From Rhodoferax_B ferrireducens_A (GTDB taxonomy: Bacteria > Pseudomonadota > Gammaproteobacteria > Burkholderiales > Burkholderiaceae_C), in contig NZ_JAVDXT010000001.1 of the NCBI RefSeq assembly GCF_031458075.1, positions 1,364,001 through 1,428,000 of the forward strand: 64,000 nt of DNA. Reading direction: 5' to 3'. How positions within the stretch are numbered: position 1 is the first letter of the stretch; each line of letters begins with the position of its first letter. Both the position numbers and the translations under genes were made by a program. The notes beneath the pieces are model-generated. The model saw only the letters and a list, made by a program, of their open reading frames with translations. It was not told where the DNA came from and did not search any database. Positions 26,245 to 35,201 of the stretch are shown piece by piece.

Positions 26245-26314
26245 AGCCAGCGACCGTTTGAAGCCCGGTCTGGCAGTGGCCGGTCCGGGCTTCGCGCGTC
26301 CACCTAGGAATCCC

Positions 26315-26908
26315 ATGAGTGCACCCCATACATCGGCTGCGGCCGCGGCCACCACAGCGGCCGTGAGCGCTGTTGCCCTGGGCATCGACCCCGAACAAGC
26401 GCGTCCGCCTGCACGCCACGCTTATTCGCGCCTGTGCGGACTGTTGAGCAAGATCTGCCTGGTCCTCGCGATCTTCTGCCTGATAGGCATCATTCTGAGC
26501 GTGCAGATCCAGGTGGTCGGTCGCTATGTTTTCAATGACACGCCGACTTGGGCTGAAGCCCTGGCCTTGCAACTGGTGTTGTATGTGACCGCGCTCGGCG
26601 TGGCGGTGGGCGTGCGCGATGCCGGCCACATTGGCCTGGAGTCGCTGGTGTCGCTGCTGCCTGAAGCATTGCGCCTGAAGCTGGAGATCCTGATCCACAT
26701 GCTGGTGGCGTTGTTTGGCGGAATCATGGTGCAGAGCGGCATGCTCTGGACCCGCCTCAAGTGGGACGAGCTCGACCCGATGCTGCACCTGCCCGTGGGT
26801 ATCGACTATCTGTCGCTGGTGATTGCCGGCGTGCTGATCGTGATGTTCTCCATCGAGCACATTGTGGCGCTGCTCCGAAACGAAGAAGTTGTTCCGTCCT
26901 GGTACTGA
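26315..26908 (+). CDS. TRAP transporter small membrane subunit (DctQ family)
   Basis: The 197-residue protein has four membrane helices after a 55-residue Ala-rich cytoplasmic leader, longer than usual for DctQ. Family features are QVVGRYVFNDTPTWAEALAL at the end of helix 1 and GVRDAGHIGLESLV. It pairs with the DctM subunit in Na+-driven uptake. AGGAA stands six bases before the ATG at 26315. Confidence 0.88.
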   Translation: MSAPHTSAAAAATTAAVSAVALGIDPEQARPPARHAYSRLCGLLSKICLVLAIFCLIGIILSVQIQVVGRYVFNDTPTWAEALALQLVLYVTALGVAVGVRDAGHIGLESLVSLLPEALRLKLEILIHMLVALFGGIMVQSGMLWTRLKWDELDPMLHLPVGIDYLSLVIAGVLIVMFSIEHIVALLRNEEVVPSWY

Positions 26909-26921
26909 CTGAAAGAAAAAA

Positions 26922-28211
26922 ATGGAACTGACTGTTCTCTCATTGAGCTTTGCGCTGCTGCTGGTACTGGGCGTGCCGGTGGCCTTTTCGATCGGGCTCG
27001 CCTCGGTCTGCACCGTGCTGTATTCGGGCATGCCCATCGCCATCGTTTTCCAGAAGATGGTGGGCGGCATGCAGGTGTTTTCCTTCCTGGCCATTCCGTT
27101 CTTCGTGTTCGCCGGTGAGCTGATGCTGTACGGCGGCATTGCCGACCGTATTGTGCGTTTTGCCAATAGCCTGGTCGGCCATGTGCGCGGCGGCTTGGGC
27201 ATGAGCAATGTGATCGGCTGTACCTTGTTCGGTGGTGTTGCCGGTTCACCGCTGGCCGACGTGTCGGCCATGGGCTCGGTGATGATCCCGTTGATGAAGA
27301 AAGAAGGCTACGACGCCGACTACGCCGTCAACGTGACCACGCATGCGGCGCTGGTGGGCGCGCTGATGCCCACCTCGCACAACCTGATCATCTTCGCGCT
27401 GGCAACCACGGGCATTGCCTCGGTGAGCGTGTTCAGTCTGATTTTGGCCGGTGTGATCCCGGCGCTGATCCTGACGCTGTGCAATCTGGCTGCCGCCTAC
27501 TACGTGGCCGTCAAGCGCGGTTATCCCACCCGTGGCAATTTCCCTGGCTGGAAGGAAGTGCTGAAAGCCTTCCTGGGTTCGCTGCCCGGTCTGCTGATCG
27601 TGGTGATCATCCTGGCGGGCATCTTGTCCGGTGTCTTCACCGCCACCGAGTCGGCCGCTACGGCTGTGCTGTGGGCGCTGCTGGTCACGGTGCTGGTCTA
27701 CCGCTCGCTGTCGTGGCAGCATTTCCTGAAGGCCTGCGCCAAAGCCTGCAAGACCACCGGCGTGGTGTTGCTGCTGATCGGCATCTCTTCGGCCTTTGGC
27801 TACTTCATGGCGCTGTACGAAGTGCCACAGAAGACTGGTGCGCTGATGACGTCCTTCTCGGCCACGCCGTGGGTGATCTTCCTGATGATCAACGTGCTGT
27901 TGTTCGTGCTGGGCACCTTCCTGGACATGGCCGCCACCATCCTGATCTGTACGCCGATCTTCCTGCCCATCGCCGCCCAGTTTGGCATGGACCCTGTGCA
28001 GTTCGGCATCGTGATGCTGATCAACTGCGCGCTGGGCCTGAATACGCCACCGGTGGGGGTCACACAGTTCGTGGGCTGCGCCATCGGGGAGATATCGGTC
28101 GGGGAGGTCATGAAATCGATCCTTCCCTTCTATGGCGCGCTGACCGCATGCCTGCTGCTCGTGACGTACGTACCGGCGTTCTCGTTGTGGCTGCCGAGTC
28201 TGTTCAAGTAA
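26922..28211 (+). CDS. TRAP transporter large membrane subunit (DctM family)
   Basis: The 429-residue protein has about twelve helices and DctM motifs: IPFFVFAGELMLYGGIADR, the GGVAGSPLADVSAMGSVMIP stretch, TTHAALVGALMPTSHN and the late LGLNTPPVGVTQFV. It forms the ion-coupled channel of the TRAP system. It begins 13 bases after the DctQ stop, so binding protein, DctQ and DctM are one transcription unit. Confidence 0.9.
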   Translation: MELTVLSLSFALLLVLGVPVAFSIGLASVCTVLYSGMPIAIVFQKMVGGMQVFSFLAIPFFVFAGELMLYGGIADRIVRFANSLVGHVRGGLGMSNVIGCTLFGGVAGSPLADVSAMGSVMIPLMKKEGYDADYAVNVTTHAALVGALMPTSHNLIIFALATTGIASVSVFSLILAGVIPALILTLCNLAAAYYVAVKRGYPTRGNFPGWKEVLKAFLGSLPGLLIVVIILAGILSGVFTATESAATAVLWALLVTVLVYRSLSWQHFLKACAKACKTTGVVLLLIGISSAFGYFMALYEVPQKTGALMTSFSATPWVIFLMINVLLFVLGTFLDMAATILICTPIFLPIAAQFGMDPVQFGIVMLINCALGLNTPPVGVTQFVGCAIGEISVGEVMKSILPFYGALTACLLLVTYVPAFSLWLPSLFK

Positions 28212-28232
28212 ATACGGAACCAGGAGAAAATT

Positions 28233-29207
28233 GTGAAATTGAATCGTCGAAGTGTATTGCTGGCCTCTGGCGCATTGGCTACGGTAGGTATGCCATCCCT
28301 GAGCCAAGCCCAGGCCTGGCCCAGCAAGCCCATCAAGCTGATCGTGCCGTACCCACCCGGCGGTTCGTCGGACATCATTGCCCGCGCCATCAGCCAGCCG
28401 CTGGCCGAGGCGCTCAAGCAGTCGGTGATCGTGGAAAACAAGCCTGGTGCCAATGGCAACCTGGGTGCCGATTTCGTCGCCAAGTCGGCGCCGGACGGCC
28501 ATACGGTACTGCTGTGCGACGTAGGTGCGCTGGCCATTAGCCCCTCGGTCTACACCAAGCTGGCATTCGATCCGAGCAAGGATTTACGCGGCGTGACCAT
28601 GCTGGCCTATTCGCCGCACATGCTGGTGGTGCATCCCTCGGTGACGGCCAACAACCTGAAAGAGTTGGTCGCGCTGTCCAAGACCACCGATCTGAATTTC
28701 GCGGTCACCGCCATGGGCAGCGCACCCCACATCGCCGGTGTGGCGGTGGAGCGCGCCAGCGGCGCCAAGTGGATCTACGTGCCCTACAAGGGCGGCGTGC
28801 AAGCCATCTCCGACACCATCGGTGGCCAGACCCAGGTGCTGATGAACGGCATGCTGGCCACCTTGCCGCATGTGCAGAGCGGCAAGCTCAAGGTGCTGGG
28901 TATCTCCAAGAAGACCCGCATGCCGCTGGTGGGCAATGTGCCGACCCTGGCCGAGCAAGGCCTGGCCGATTTCGAGTCCGGTACCTGGCAGGGCACGCTG
29001 GTGGCCAATGGCACACCGCCGGCCATCATCGCCCGCCTGAACGCCGAACTCATCAAGATCATCCGCAGCGCCGACATCCGTTCGCGCCTGACCGGGCAGG
29101 GCGCCGAAGTGGTGACCATGCCGTCGGCCGAGCAAGACCAGTTTTTCAACCGCGAACGCATCCGTTGGGCCCAGGTCGTGGCCCAGGCCCAGATCAAGCT
29201 GGATTGA
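28233..29207 (+). CDS. Bug/TctC-type substrate-binding protein
   Basis: The 324-residue periplasmic protein has a signal peptide (SGALATVGMPSLSQAQA), then WPSKPIKLIVPYPPGGSSD, the Bug-family ligand loop, and ENKPGANGNLGADFVAKSAP. The start is a GTG with AGGAGA seven bases upstream. It lies within the uronate operon directly after the TRAP permease but belongs to a different transporter class, and no TctA/TctB genes accompany it. It may bind an aldarate or act in sensing. Confidence 0.88.
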   Translation: MKLNRRSVLLASGALATVGMPSLSQAQAWPSKPIKLIVPYPPGGSSDIIARAISQPLAEALKQSVIVENKPGANGNLGADFVAKSAPDGHTVLLCDVGALAISPSVYTKLAFDPSKDLRGVTMLAYSPHMLVVHPSVTANNLKELVALSKTTDLNFAVTAMGSAPHIAGVAVERASGAKWIYVPYKGGVQAISDTIGGQTQVLMNGMLATLPHVQSGKLKVLGISKKTRMPLVGNVPTLAEQGLADFESGTWQGTLVANGTPPAIIARLNAELIKIIRSADIRSRLTGQGAEVVTMPSAEQDQFFNRERIRWAQVVAQAQIKLD

Positions 29208-29247
29208 GCTTCCTTCCATTCTTTCAATTTCACCAGAGAGCACACAT

Positions 29248-30159
29248 ATGACACCTCAAGACCTCAAAACCATCATGGGCTCCGGCCTGCTGTCTTTCCC
29301 CATCACCGACTTCGATGCGAATGGCGACTTCCGTCCCAAGACCTACATCGAACGCCTGGAATGGCTGGCCCCCTACGGCGCCTCGGCCCTGTTTGCCGCT
29401 GGCGGCACGGGTGAATACTTCTCTCTGGTCGGCGCCGAATACAGCCAGGTCATCAAGACCGCCGTTGATACCTGCCGCGGCAAGGTGCCTATCATCGCCG
29501 GCGCCGGTGGCCCGACCCGCATGGCCATCGCCCATGCCCAGGAAGCCGAGCGCCTGGGCGCCCACGGCATCCTGCTGCTGCCGCACTACCTGACCGAAGC
29601 CGGCCAGGAAGGCCTGATCGAACACGTGGCGCAGGTCTGCAATAGCGTCAAGTTTGGCGTCATCGTCTACAACCGCGACCGCACCAAGCTGACCCCCAAC
29701 TCACTGGCCATTCTGGCCGACCGCTGCCCGAATCTGATCGGCTTCAAGGACGGCGTGGGCAATATCGAAACCATGTCCTCCATCTTCATGAAGATGGGCG
29801 ACCGCTTCGCCTACCTGGGCGGCCTGCCCACGGCCGAAGTCTATGCAGCCGCCTACAAGGCGCTGGGCACGCCGGTGTACTCGTCGGCGGTGTTCAACTT
29901 CATCCCCAAGACCGCCATGGATTTCTACCATGCCGTGGCTGCGGACGACCTGGCTACCCAGCACCGCTTGCTGAAAAACTTTTTCATGCCCTACCTGAAC
30001 ATCCGCAACCGGGTCGAAGGCTATGGCGTGAGCATCATCAAAGCCGGTGCTACCATCGTCGGCCATGACGGTGGCCCGGTGCGGGCGCCGCTGACCGATT
30101 TGAAGCCTGCCGAGATGGAAGAATTGGCTGTGCTGATCAAGTCTCTTGGCCCCCAATAA
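29248..30159 (+). CDS. kdgD: 5-dehydro-4-deoxyglucarate dehydratase
   Basis: The 303-residue class I aldolase-fold (DapA/NAL) enzyme has the Schiff-base lysine in LIGFKDGVGN. The dihydrodipicolinate-type GGTGEYFSL is near residue 50 and YNRDRTKLTP supplies the conserved Tyr. These segments match KdgD, which decarboxylates and dehydrates 5-dehydro-4-deoxy-glucarate to 2,5-dioxopentanoate. The next gene encodes a dehydrogenase for that product. It is cytoplasmic and of normal family length. Confidence 0.87.
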   Translation: MTPQDLKTIMGSGLLSFPITDFDANGDFRPKTYIERLEWLAPYGASALFAAGGTGEYFSLVGAEYSQVIKTAVDTCRGKVPIIAGAGGPTRMAIAHAQEAERLGAHGILLLPHYLTEAGQEGLIEHVAQVCNSVKFGVIVYNRDRTKLTPNSLAILADRCPNLIGFKDGVGNIETMSSIFMKMGDRFAYLGGLPTAEVYAAAYKALGTPVYSSAVFNFIPKTAMDFYHAVAADDLATQHRLLKNFFMPYLNIRNRVEGYGVSIIKAGATIVGHDGGPVRAPLTDLKPAEMEELAVLIKSLGPQ

Positions 30160-30172
30160 TGGACCGACAAGC

Positions 30173-31612
30173 ATGACCCAAAAACACGACAACTACATCA
30201 ACGGCGCCTGGGTGGCCGGCCATAGCTACGCCCCCAACATCAACCCGTCGAACCTGTCCGACGTCATCGGCGAGTACACCCAGGGCGACGCGGCTCAGCT
30301 GGACGCGGCCGTGCAGGCAGCGCAAGCCGCCTTCCCCGCCTGGTCTACCGGCAATGTGCAGGCCCGCGCCGACGCGCTGGACAAGATCGGCACCGAAATC
30401 CTGGCCCGCCGCGAAGAGCTGGGCACGCTGCTGGCCCGCGAAGAAGGCAAGACCAAGGCCGAAGGCATTGGCGAAGCCACACGTGCTGGCAATATCTTCA
30501 AGTTCTTCGCTGGCGAATGCCTGCGCCTGACCGGCGAGATCGTGCCTTCGGTGCGCTCCGGTGTCGGCGTGGAAATCACCCGCGAACCCCTGGGTGTGGT
30601 CGGCCTGATCACTCCCTGGAACTTTCCCATCGCGATTCCGGCCTGGAAGATCGCCCCGGCCCTGGCCTATGGCAACTGCGTGGTGCTCAAACCCGCCGAC
30701 CTGGTCCCCGGCTGCGCCTGGGCCCTGGCCGAGATCATCAGCCGCAGCGGCATCCCCGCCGGCGTGTTCAACCTGGTGATGGGCCGCGGCTCCGTCATCG
30801 GTGACCCGCTGGTCAACCACCCGGGCATCAGCGGCATCAGCTTCACCGGCTCGCAAGGCGTGGGTGGCCGTATCGCCCAGCAGTGCGCGGTGAACCTGAA
30901 GAAGGTCCAGCTGGAGATGGGCGGCAAGAACCCGCAAATCATCCTGGACGACGCCGACCTGGCCCAGGCCGTCGAGCTCAGCGTGCAAAGCGCCTTCTTC
31001 TCCACCGGCCAGCGCTGCACCGCCTCCAGCCGTTTGATCGTCACCGACGGCATCTACGGCAAGTTCGTCGACGCCGTGCAAGCCCGCATGGCCACGCTGA
31101 AGATCGGCGACGCCCTGGCGGCCGGTATCGACATCGGCCCGGTGTCCTCCCTGTCGCAGCTGCAGCAGGATCTGGACTACGTGGCCATCGGCCAGGCCGA
31201 AGGCGCCCAGCTGGTCGCCGGCGGTACCCGCCTGGAGCGCACCACCGAAGGCTTCTACATGGCACCCGCCTTGCTGCTGGACACCACGGCGGCCATGCGC
31301 ATCAACCGCGAAGAAGTGTTTGGCCCGGTAGCCAGCGTGATCCGCGTCAAAGACTACGAAGCCGCACTGGCCGAGTCCAACAACACGCCGTTCGGCCTGT
31401 CGGCGGGCATTGCCACCACCAGCCTCAAGTACGCGACCCACTTCAAGCGGCATAGCCAGGCCGGCATGGTGATGGTGAACCTGCCGACCGCGGGCGTGGA
31501 CTACCACGTGCCGTTCGGTGGGCGCAAGGGTTCCAGCTACGGTTCGCGTGAGCAGGGGCGCTATGCGCAGGAGTTCTTCACGACGGTGAAGACGGCTTAC
31601 ACGGGGGCCTGA
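30173..31612 (+). CDS. 2,5-dioxovalerate (alpha-ketoglutarate semialdehyde) dehydrogenase
   Basis: The 479-residue aldehyde dehydrogenase has the general base in VQLEMGGKNPQ and the catalytic cysteine in GQRCTASSR. PWNFPIAIPAWK and PFGGRKGSSYGSREQG are found in semialdehyde dehydrogenases of aldarate and pentose pathways. It would oxidise 2,5-dioxopentanoate to 2-oxoglutarate, feeding the TCA cycle. It starts 13 bases after kdgD at the ATG at 30173; a TTG start inside kdgD is less likely. Function is inferred from family and position. Confidence 0.85.
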   Translation: MTQKHDNYINGAWVAGHSYAPNINPSNLSDVIGEYTQGDAAQLDAAVQAAQAAFPAWSTGNVQARADALDKIGTEILARREELGTLLAREEGKTKAEGIGEATRAGNIFKFFAGECLRLTGEIVPSVRSGVGVEITREPLGVVGLITPWNFPIAIPAWKIAPALAYGNCVVLKPADLVPGCAWALAEIISRSGIPAGVFNLVMGRGSVIGDPLVNHPGISGISFTGSQGVGGRIAQQCAVNLKKVQLEMGGKNPQIILDDADLAQAVELSVQSAFFSTGQRCTASSRLIVTDGIYGKFVDAVQARMATLKIGDALAAGIDIGPVSSLSQLQQDLDYVAIGQAEGAQLVAGGTRLERTTEGFYMAPALLLDTTAAMRINREEVFGPVASVIRVKDYEAALAESNNTPFGLSAGIATTSLKYATHFKRHSQAGMVMVNLPTAGVDYHVPFGGRKGSSYGSREQGRYAQEFFTTVKTAYTGA

Positions 31613-31617
31613 TCGGT

Positions 31618-32547
31618 ATGCAGCGTGTCGTCCTGTTTGGTGAGTGCATGTTGGAACTCCAGGGGGAGGCTTTTGGCAGCATGCAGCAAAGCTTTGGGGG
31701 CGACACCCTCAATACCGCCGTCTACCTGGCGCGCTGCGCGACCGGCCTGCAGGTCGGCTACGCCACCGCGCTGGGCGACGACAAGCTCAGCGCCGGCATG
31801 TTGGCGCGCTGGCAGGCGGAGAAGCTCGGTGTATCGCTGGTGCAACGCCTGCCGGGCCGCATGCCCGGCCTGTACCTGATCGAGGTCGATGCGCAAGGCG
31901 AACGCAGCTTCAGCTACTGGCGCGACAACAGCGCCGCCAAGTCCTATTTCGATGCCGAGCAGACGCCGCTGGAAGCCGCGGCCGACAGCCTCGGTGCCCT
32001 GTATCTGAGTGGCATCAGCCTGGCGATCCTGCCGGCGGCGGGCCGCGAACGCCTGTTTGCCCTGATGGCCCGTTTGCAGGCCCGCGGCACCCCGGTGATT
32101 TTTGACAACAACTACCGTCCGCGCCTGTGGGCCAGCCGCGAAGAGGCCCTGGCCAGTTTCGACCGTGCCTACAGCCTGGCCAGCATCGCGCTGGTCACGG
32201 CCGACGACGAACAAGCCCTGCGTGGCCTGCCGCAGCTCGACGATGCAGTCGCTGCCGCCAAGGCCTTGCCTTGCCCCGAAGTCGTCATCAAGCGCGGTCG
32301 CAACCCGACCCTGGTACGCACCGCCAGCGGGCAGCAGGAAGTGGCTACCGAGCTGGTTGCCAAAGTGGTGGATACCACCGCTGCTGGCGATTCATTCGCC
32401 GCCGGCTATTTGGCTGTGCGCCTGCAAGGCGGCGATGTAGTGGCTGCAGCCACCCAGGGTAACCGGCTGGCTGGACGCGTGATCCAGCACCGCGGTGCCT
32501 TGATTCCCATGGATGTGATGACCGATCTGGTGCTATCGAATAAGTAG
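31618..32547 (+). CDS. kdgK: PfkB-family sugar kinase, probable 2-dehydro-3-deoxygluconokinase
   Basis: The 309-residue kinase starts VVLFGECMLELQ with the sugar-binding GGDTLNTAVYLAR, and has the PfkB signature DTTAAGDSFAAGYLA with the catalytic Asp. These match KDG kinases (ATP + 2-keto-3-deoxygluconate to KDPG). Its presence beside the oxidative uronate genes points to a second, KDG-based branch; no KDPG aldolase is seen here. It starts six bases after the dehydrogenase stop. Its last codons and stop (SNK, TAA) lie inside a dispersed repeat copy. Confidence 0.82.
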   Translation: MQRVVLFGECMLELQGEAFGSMQQSFGGDTLNTAVYLARCATGLQVGYATALGDDKLSAGMLARWQAEKLGVSLVQRLPGRMPGLYLIEVDAQGERSFSYWRDNSAAKSYFDAEQTPLEAAADSLGALYLSGISLAILPAAGRERLFALMARLQARGTPVIFDNNYRPRLWASREEALASFDRAYSLASIALVTADDEQALRGLPQLDDAVAAAKALPCPEVVIKRGRNPTLVRTASGQQEVATELVAKVVDTTAAGDSFAAGYLAVRLQGGDVVAAATQGNRLAGRVIQHRGALIPMDVMTDLVLSNK

Positions 32548-32588
32548 CTGCTTGCGCAGGTAGTACCTGCGCTGCAAGGCTTTTTTTC
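32531..32588 (+). repeat. Dispersed hairpin repeat, copy 5 (forward), terminator-like
   Basis: The element runs TGCTATCGAATAAGTAGCTG, then a near-perfect hairpin GCGCAGGTA-G-TACCTGCGC, then TGCAAGGCTTTTTTTC. It is the cleanest copy in the window. It overlaps the kdgK stop codon and separates it from the convergent cupin gene, so it probably terminates the uronate operon. Confidence 0.85.
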
Positions 32589-32589
32589 T

Positions 32590-32886
32590 TTAAACGTCCA
32601 GAATCACCAAGGTACCGTAGCTGCCCGGTGCCACCGCATGCGGTGTGCCGGCCGGCACCAGGTACAGCTCGCCTGCGGCCACGGTCACCAGCGCGCCTTG
32701 CACGGTCAGCTGCATCTCGCCCTCCAGCACCAGCAGGCCTTCGGCGTAGTCGTGGGTTTCGTCGGGGTAGTCGCAGCCGTCCATGCGCAATACCTTGATG
32801 CGGGTGGTGCCGACATAGGCCTGGATTTGCGAGGTCCAGGCCTGCGGTAATTGCGCGGCGATGGCAGTCAGCGGGATATGCGGCAT
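32590..32886 (-). CDS. Small cupin-domain protein
   Basis: The 98-residue protein is a single cupin barrel. The second cupin motif is AGELYLVPAGTPHAVAPGSYG, shown here in parts: PAGTPHAVAPG. The first is DETHDYAEGLLVLEGEMQLT with the metal-binding His/Glu pattern partly kept. It is a cytoplasmic metal-binding protein of unknown substrate. It follows the FAD oxidoreductase gene on the same strand after nine bases, so the two may be co-transcribed. Confidence 0.75.
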   Translation of the reverse strand: MPHIPLTAIAAQLPQAWTSQIQAYVGTTRIKVLRMDGCDYPDETHDYAEGLLVLEGEMQLTVQGALVTVAAGELYLVPAGTPHAVAPGSYGTLVILDV

Positions 32887-32895
32887 GGGCTGTTT

Positions 32896-33990
32896 TTACA
32901 CCAGCCGCGCTACGTGTTCGGCGATGGCCAAACAGCTGGTCAGCCCCGGCGATTCGATGCCGAATAAATTGACCAGACCCGGCACGCCGTGTACTGCAGG
33001 GCCCTGGACCAGGAAGTCTTTGGCCGCTTCGTGCGGGGCCTGGATCTTCGGGCGAATGCCCGCATAGCCGGGCAGCAGGGCGCCGTCCGGCAGGCCGGGC
33101 CAGTATTTACGCACCTCGGCATAAAACGCCTTGCCGCGCGCCGGGTCGACCACCAGGTCATCCGGTGAATCCACCCATTGCACGTCGGGGCCAAATTTGG
33201 CCTGGCCGCCCAGGTCCAGCGTCAGGTGCACGCCGAGCCCCGCGGCCTGCGGTGCCGGGTAGATCAGGTGCTGGAACGGTGCGCGTCCCGCCAGGGTGAA
33301 GTAATTGCCCTTGGCGTAATAGCTGGGCGGCACATGGCGCGGGTCCAGCCCGGCGCAGCGCCGGGCCAGTGCCTGGGCCTGCAGACCGGCGGCGTTGACC
33401 ACCGTGCGGGCTTGCAGCCGCGTACCGTCTTCTGCTTCCAAAATAATAGCGTCTTGCGCAATCTGCATCTGCGCCAGCGGGCTATTGAGTGCCAAAAGAC
33501 CACCCGCGTTCTCCAGGTCGCCGAGCAGCGCCAGCATCAGCGCGTGGCTGTCGACGATGCCGGTGCTGGGCGACAGCAGCGCGCCCGTGCATTCCAGCTG
33601 CGGCTCCAGCGCGCGGGCGGCGGCACGGTCCAGCAGCTGCAGGTCGTCTACGCCATTGGCGGCAGCCTGTAGGCGGATTTTTTCCAGCTGCGCCAGCTGC
33701 TCGGCGTCGGTGGCGACGATCAGCTTGCCACAGCGCTGGTGGGCGATGCCGCGCTCGGCGCAGTAGGCGTACAGCAGCTGTTTGCCTTGCACGCACAGGC
33801 TGGCCTTGAGCGAGCCCGGCGCGTAGTAGATGCCGGCGTGGATGACTTCGCTGTTGCGCGAGCTGGTGCCGGTGCCGATAGCGTCGGCCGCTTCCAGCAC
33901 CAGTACCTCGCGCCCCTGCAAAGCCAGCGCCCGCGCCACCGCCAGGCCGACCACACCGGCTCCTATGACAACAGCATCGACTTGGTCCAT
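32896..33990 (-). CDS. FAD-dependent oxidoreductase, L-2-hydroxyglutarate oxidase-like
   Basis: The 364-residue protein has the DAO-type FAD motif VVIGAGVVGLAVARALA, the segment SSRNSEVIHAGIYY found in L-2-hydroxyglutarate dehydrogenase/oxidase (LhgO) enzymes, and GYAGIRPKIQ and FGIESPGLTSCLAIAEHVA at the end. It would oxidise an L-2-hydroxyacid to the 2-oxoacid. The ATG at 33990 overlaps the MFS stop by one base. A stretch encoding residues near LNSPLAQMQIAQDAIILE coincides with a copy of the dispersed repeat on the other strand. Confidence 0.8.
   Translation of the reverse strand: MDQVDAVVIGAGVVGLAVARALALQGREVLVLEAADAIGTGTSSRNSEVIHAGIYYAPGSLKASLCVQGKQLLYAYCAERGIAHQRCGKLIVATDAEQLAQLEKIRLQAAANGVDDLQLLDRAAARALEPQLECTGALLSPSTGIVDSHALMLALLGDLENAGGLLALNSPLAQMQIAQDAIILEAEDGTRLQARTVVNAAGLQAQALARRCAGLDPRHVPPSYYAKGNYFTLAGRAPFQHLIYPAPQAAGLGVHLTLDLGGQAKFGPDVQWVDSPDDLVVDPARGKAFYAEVRKYWPGLPDGALLPGYAGIRPKIQAPHEAAKDFLVQGPAVHGVPGLVNLFGIESPGLTSCLAIAEHVARLV
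33441..33496 (+). repeat. Dispersed hairpin repeat, intragenic copy in the FAD oxidoreductase
   Basis: AATAATAGCGTCTTGCGCAA, then TCTGCATCTGCGCCAGCGGG, then CTATTGAG follows the family's order: AATAGC, CTTGCGCA, TCTGCGC, a GGAGG-like block and CTATT. It is antisense to the gene and leaves the frame open. Divergence from the intergenic copies is moderate, so membership is probable rather than certain. Confidence 0.6.
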
Positions 33991-35189
33991 CACTGCAGCG
34001 TATCGCGTTGCGCCAGGCCGGGGAAGATCTTCAGCCACAAGGCCGCCACCACCAGCGTGCCGATGCCGCCCAGCACCACCGAGCCGACCGGCCCGAGCAG
34101 GGCGGCGGTGGCGCCCGATTCAAATTCGCCCAGCTGGTTGGAGGCGCCGATGAACACCGAATTCACGGCGCTGACCCGGCCACGCATTGCGTTCGGGGTT
34201 TCCAGCTGCACCAGGCTTTGCCGCACCACCACGCTGACCATGTCGGCACCGCCCGAAATCGCCAGCACTGCCAGCGACAGCAGCAGGCTGGTCGATGCGC
34301 CGAACACCACCATGCACAGCCCATACAGCCCCACCGACAGCAGCAGGGTGCGGCCGACCTTGCGCTGCAGCGGCCAGCGCGTCAGCGCAATGGAGATCAC
34401 CAGCGCACCCACGGCCGGCGCGGCGCGCAGCAGGCCCAGGCCCCAGGGGCCGGTGTGCAGGATGTCCTTGGCGAACATCGGCAGCAGGGCGGTAGCACCA
34501 CCCAGCAGCACGGCAAACAGGTCGAGCGACACCGCGCCCAGAATCGGCTTGTGTTCCCAGATGAAGTGCACGCCGGCCAGCACGCTGCGCATCGTCATGG
34601 GTTCGCGCGGCGGCGGCACATGCTCGTAGCGCAGGCCGCTGAGCAGCACCACGCTGACCGCGAACAGCAATACGCCGCTGGCATACACCGCGCTGGCACC
34701 GGCCAGGAAGATCGCCCCGCCCAAGGCCGGGCCGCCGATGGTCGCCGCCTGCATGCCGGCCGCGCTCAGCGACATGGCCTGCGGCAGCAGCGCGGGCGGC
34801 ACCAGCAGCGGTGTCAGCGCCTGCTGGGCCGGCATCTGGAAGGCCCGGGCCGTGCCCAGCACCAGGGAGATGCCCAGCAGCCAGCCGCGGCTGACCCAGT
34901 GCTCGTAGGTGGCCAATAGCAGCAGTACGGCGACCAGGGCCTGCAGCCCCACGCAGACGGCCACGATGCGGCCGCGGTGTACCCGGTCGGCCACATGGCC
35001 GGCCACCAGGGTCAGCAGCAGGGCGGGCAGGAATTGCAGCAGGCCGACCAGGCCCAAGTCCCAGGCGCTGCCGGTCAGGTCGTACATCTGCCAGCCCACG
35101 GCCAGCATCAGAATCTGCGTACCCAAGGTGCCAAATACGCGCGCCGTCCACAGGCGCATGAATGCGCGTTGTTGAAAAAGGGGAGTCAA
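33990..35189 (-). CDS. MFS transporter (EntS/MFS_3-like exporter)
   Basis: The 399-residue protein has twelve helices. The N-terminus is FMRLWTARVFGTLGTQILML, with the loop GHVADRVHRGRIVAVCVGLQ between TM2 and TM3 (D-R-x-x-R type). These resemble the MFS_3 (enterobactin exporter-like) group, which exports small molecules. The start is a TTG with AAGG seven bases upstream. It overlaps the oxidoreductase ATG by one base, so MFS, oxidoreductase and cupin probably form one operon. Confidence 0.78.
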   Translation of the reverse strand: MTPLFQQRAFMRLWTARVFGTLGTQILMLAVGWQMYDLTGSAWDLGLVGLLQFLPALLLTLVAGHVADRVHRGRIVAVCVGLQALVAVLLLLATYEHWVSRGWLLGISLVLGTARAFQMPAQQALTPLLVPPALLPQAMSLSAAGMQAATIGGPALGGAIFLAGASAVYASGVLLFAVSVVLLSGLRYEHVPPPREPMTMRSVLAGVHFIWEHKPILGAVSLDLFAVLLGGATALLPMFAKDILHTGPWGLGLLRAAPAVGALVISIALTRWPLQRKVGRTLLLSVGLYGLCMVVFGASTSLLLSLAVLAISGGADMVSVVVRQSLVQLETPNAMRGRVSAVNSVFIGASNQLGEFESGATAALLGPVGSVVLGGIGTLVVAALWLKIFPGLAQRDTLQ

Positions 35190-35201
35190 CGAAAACCTTG
35201 G

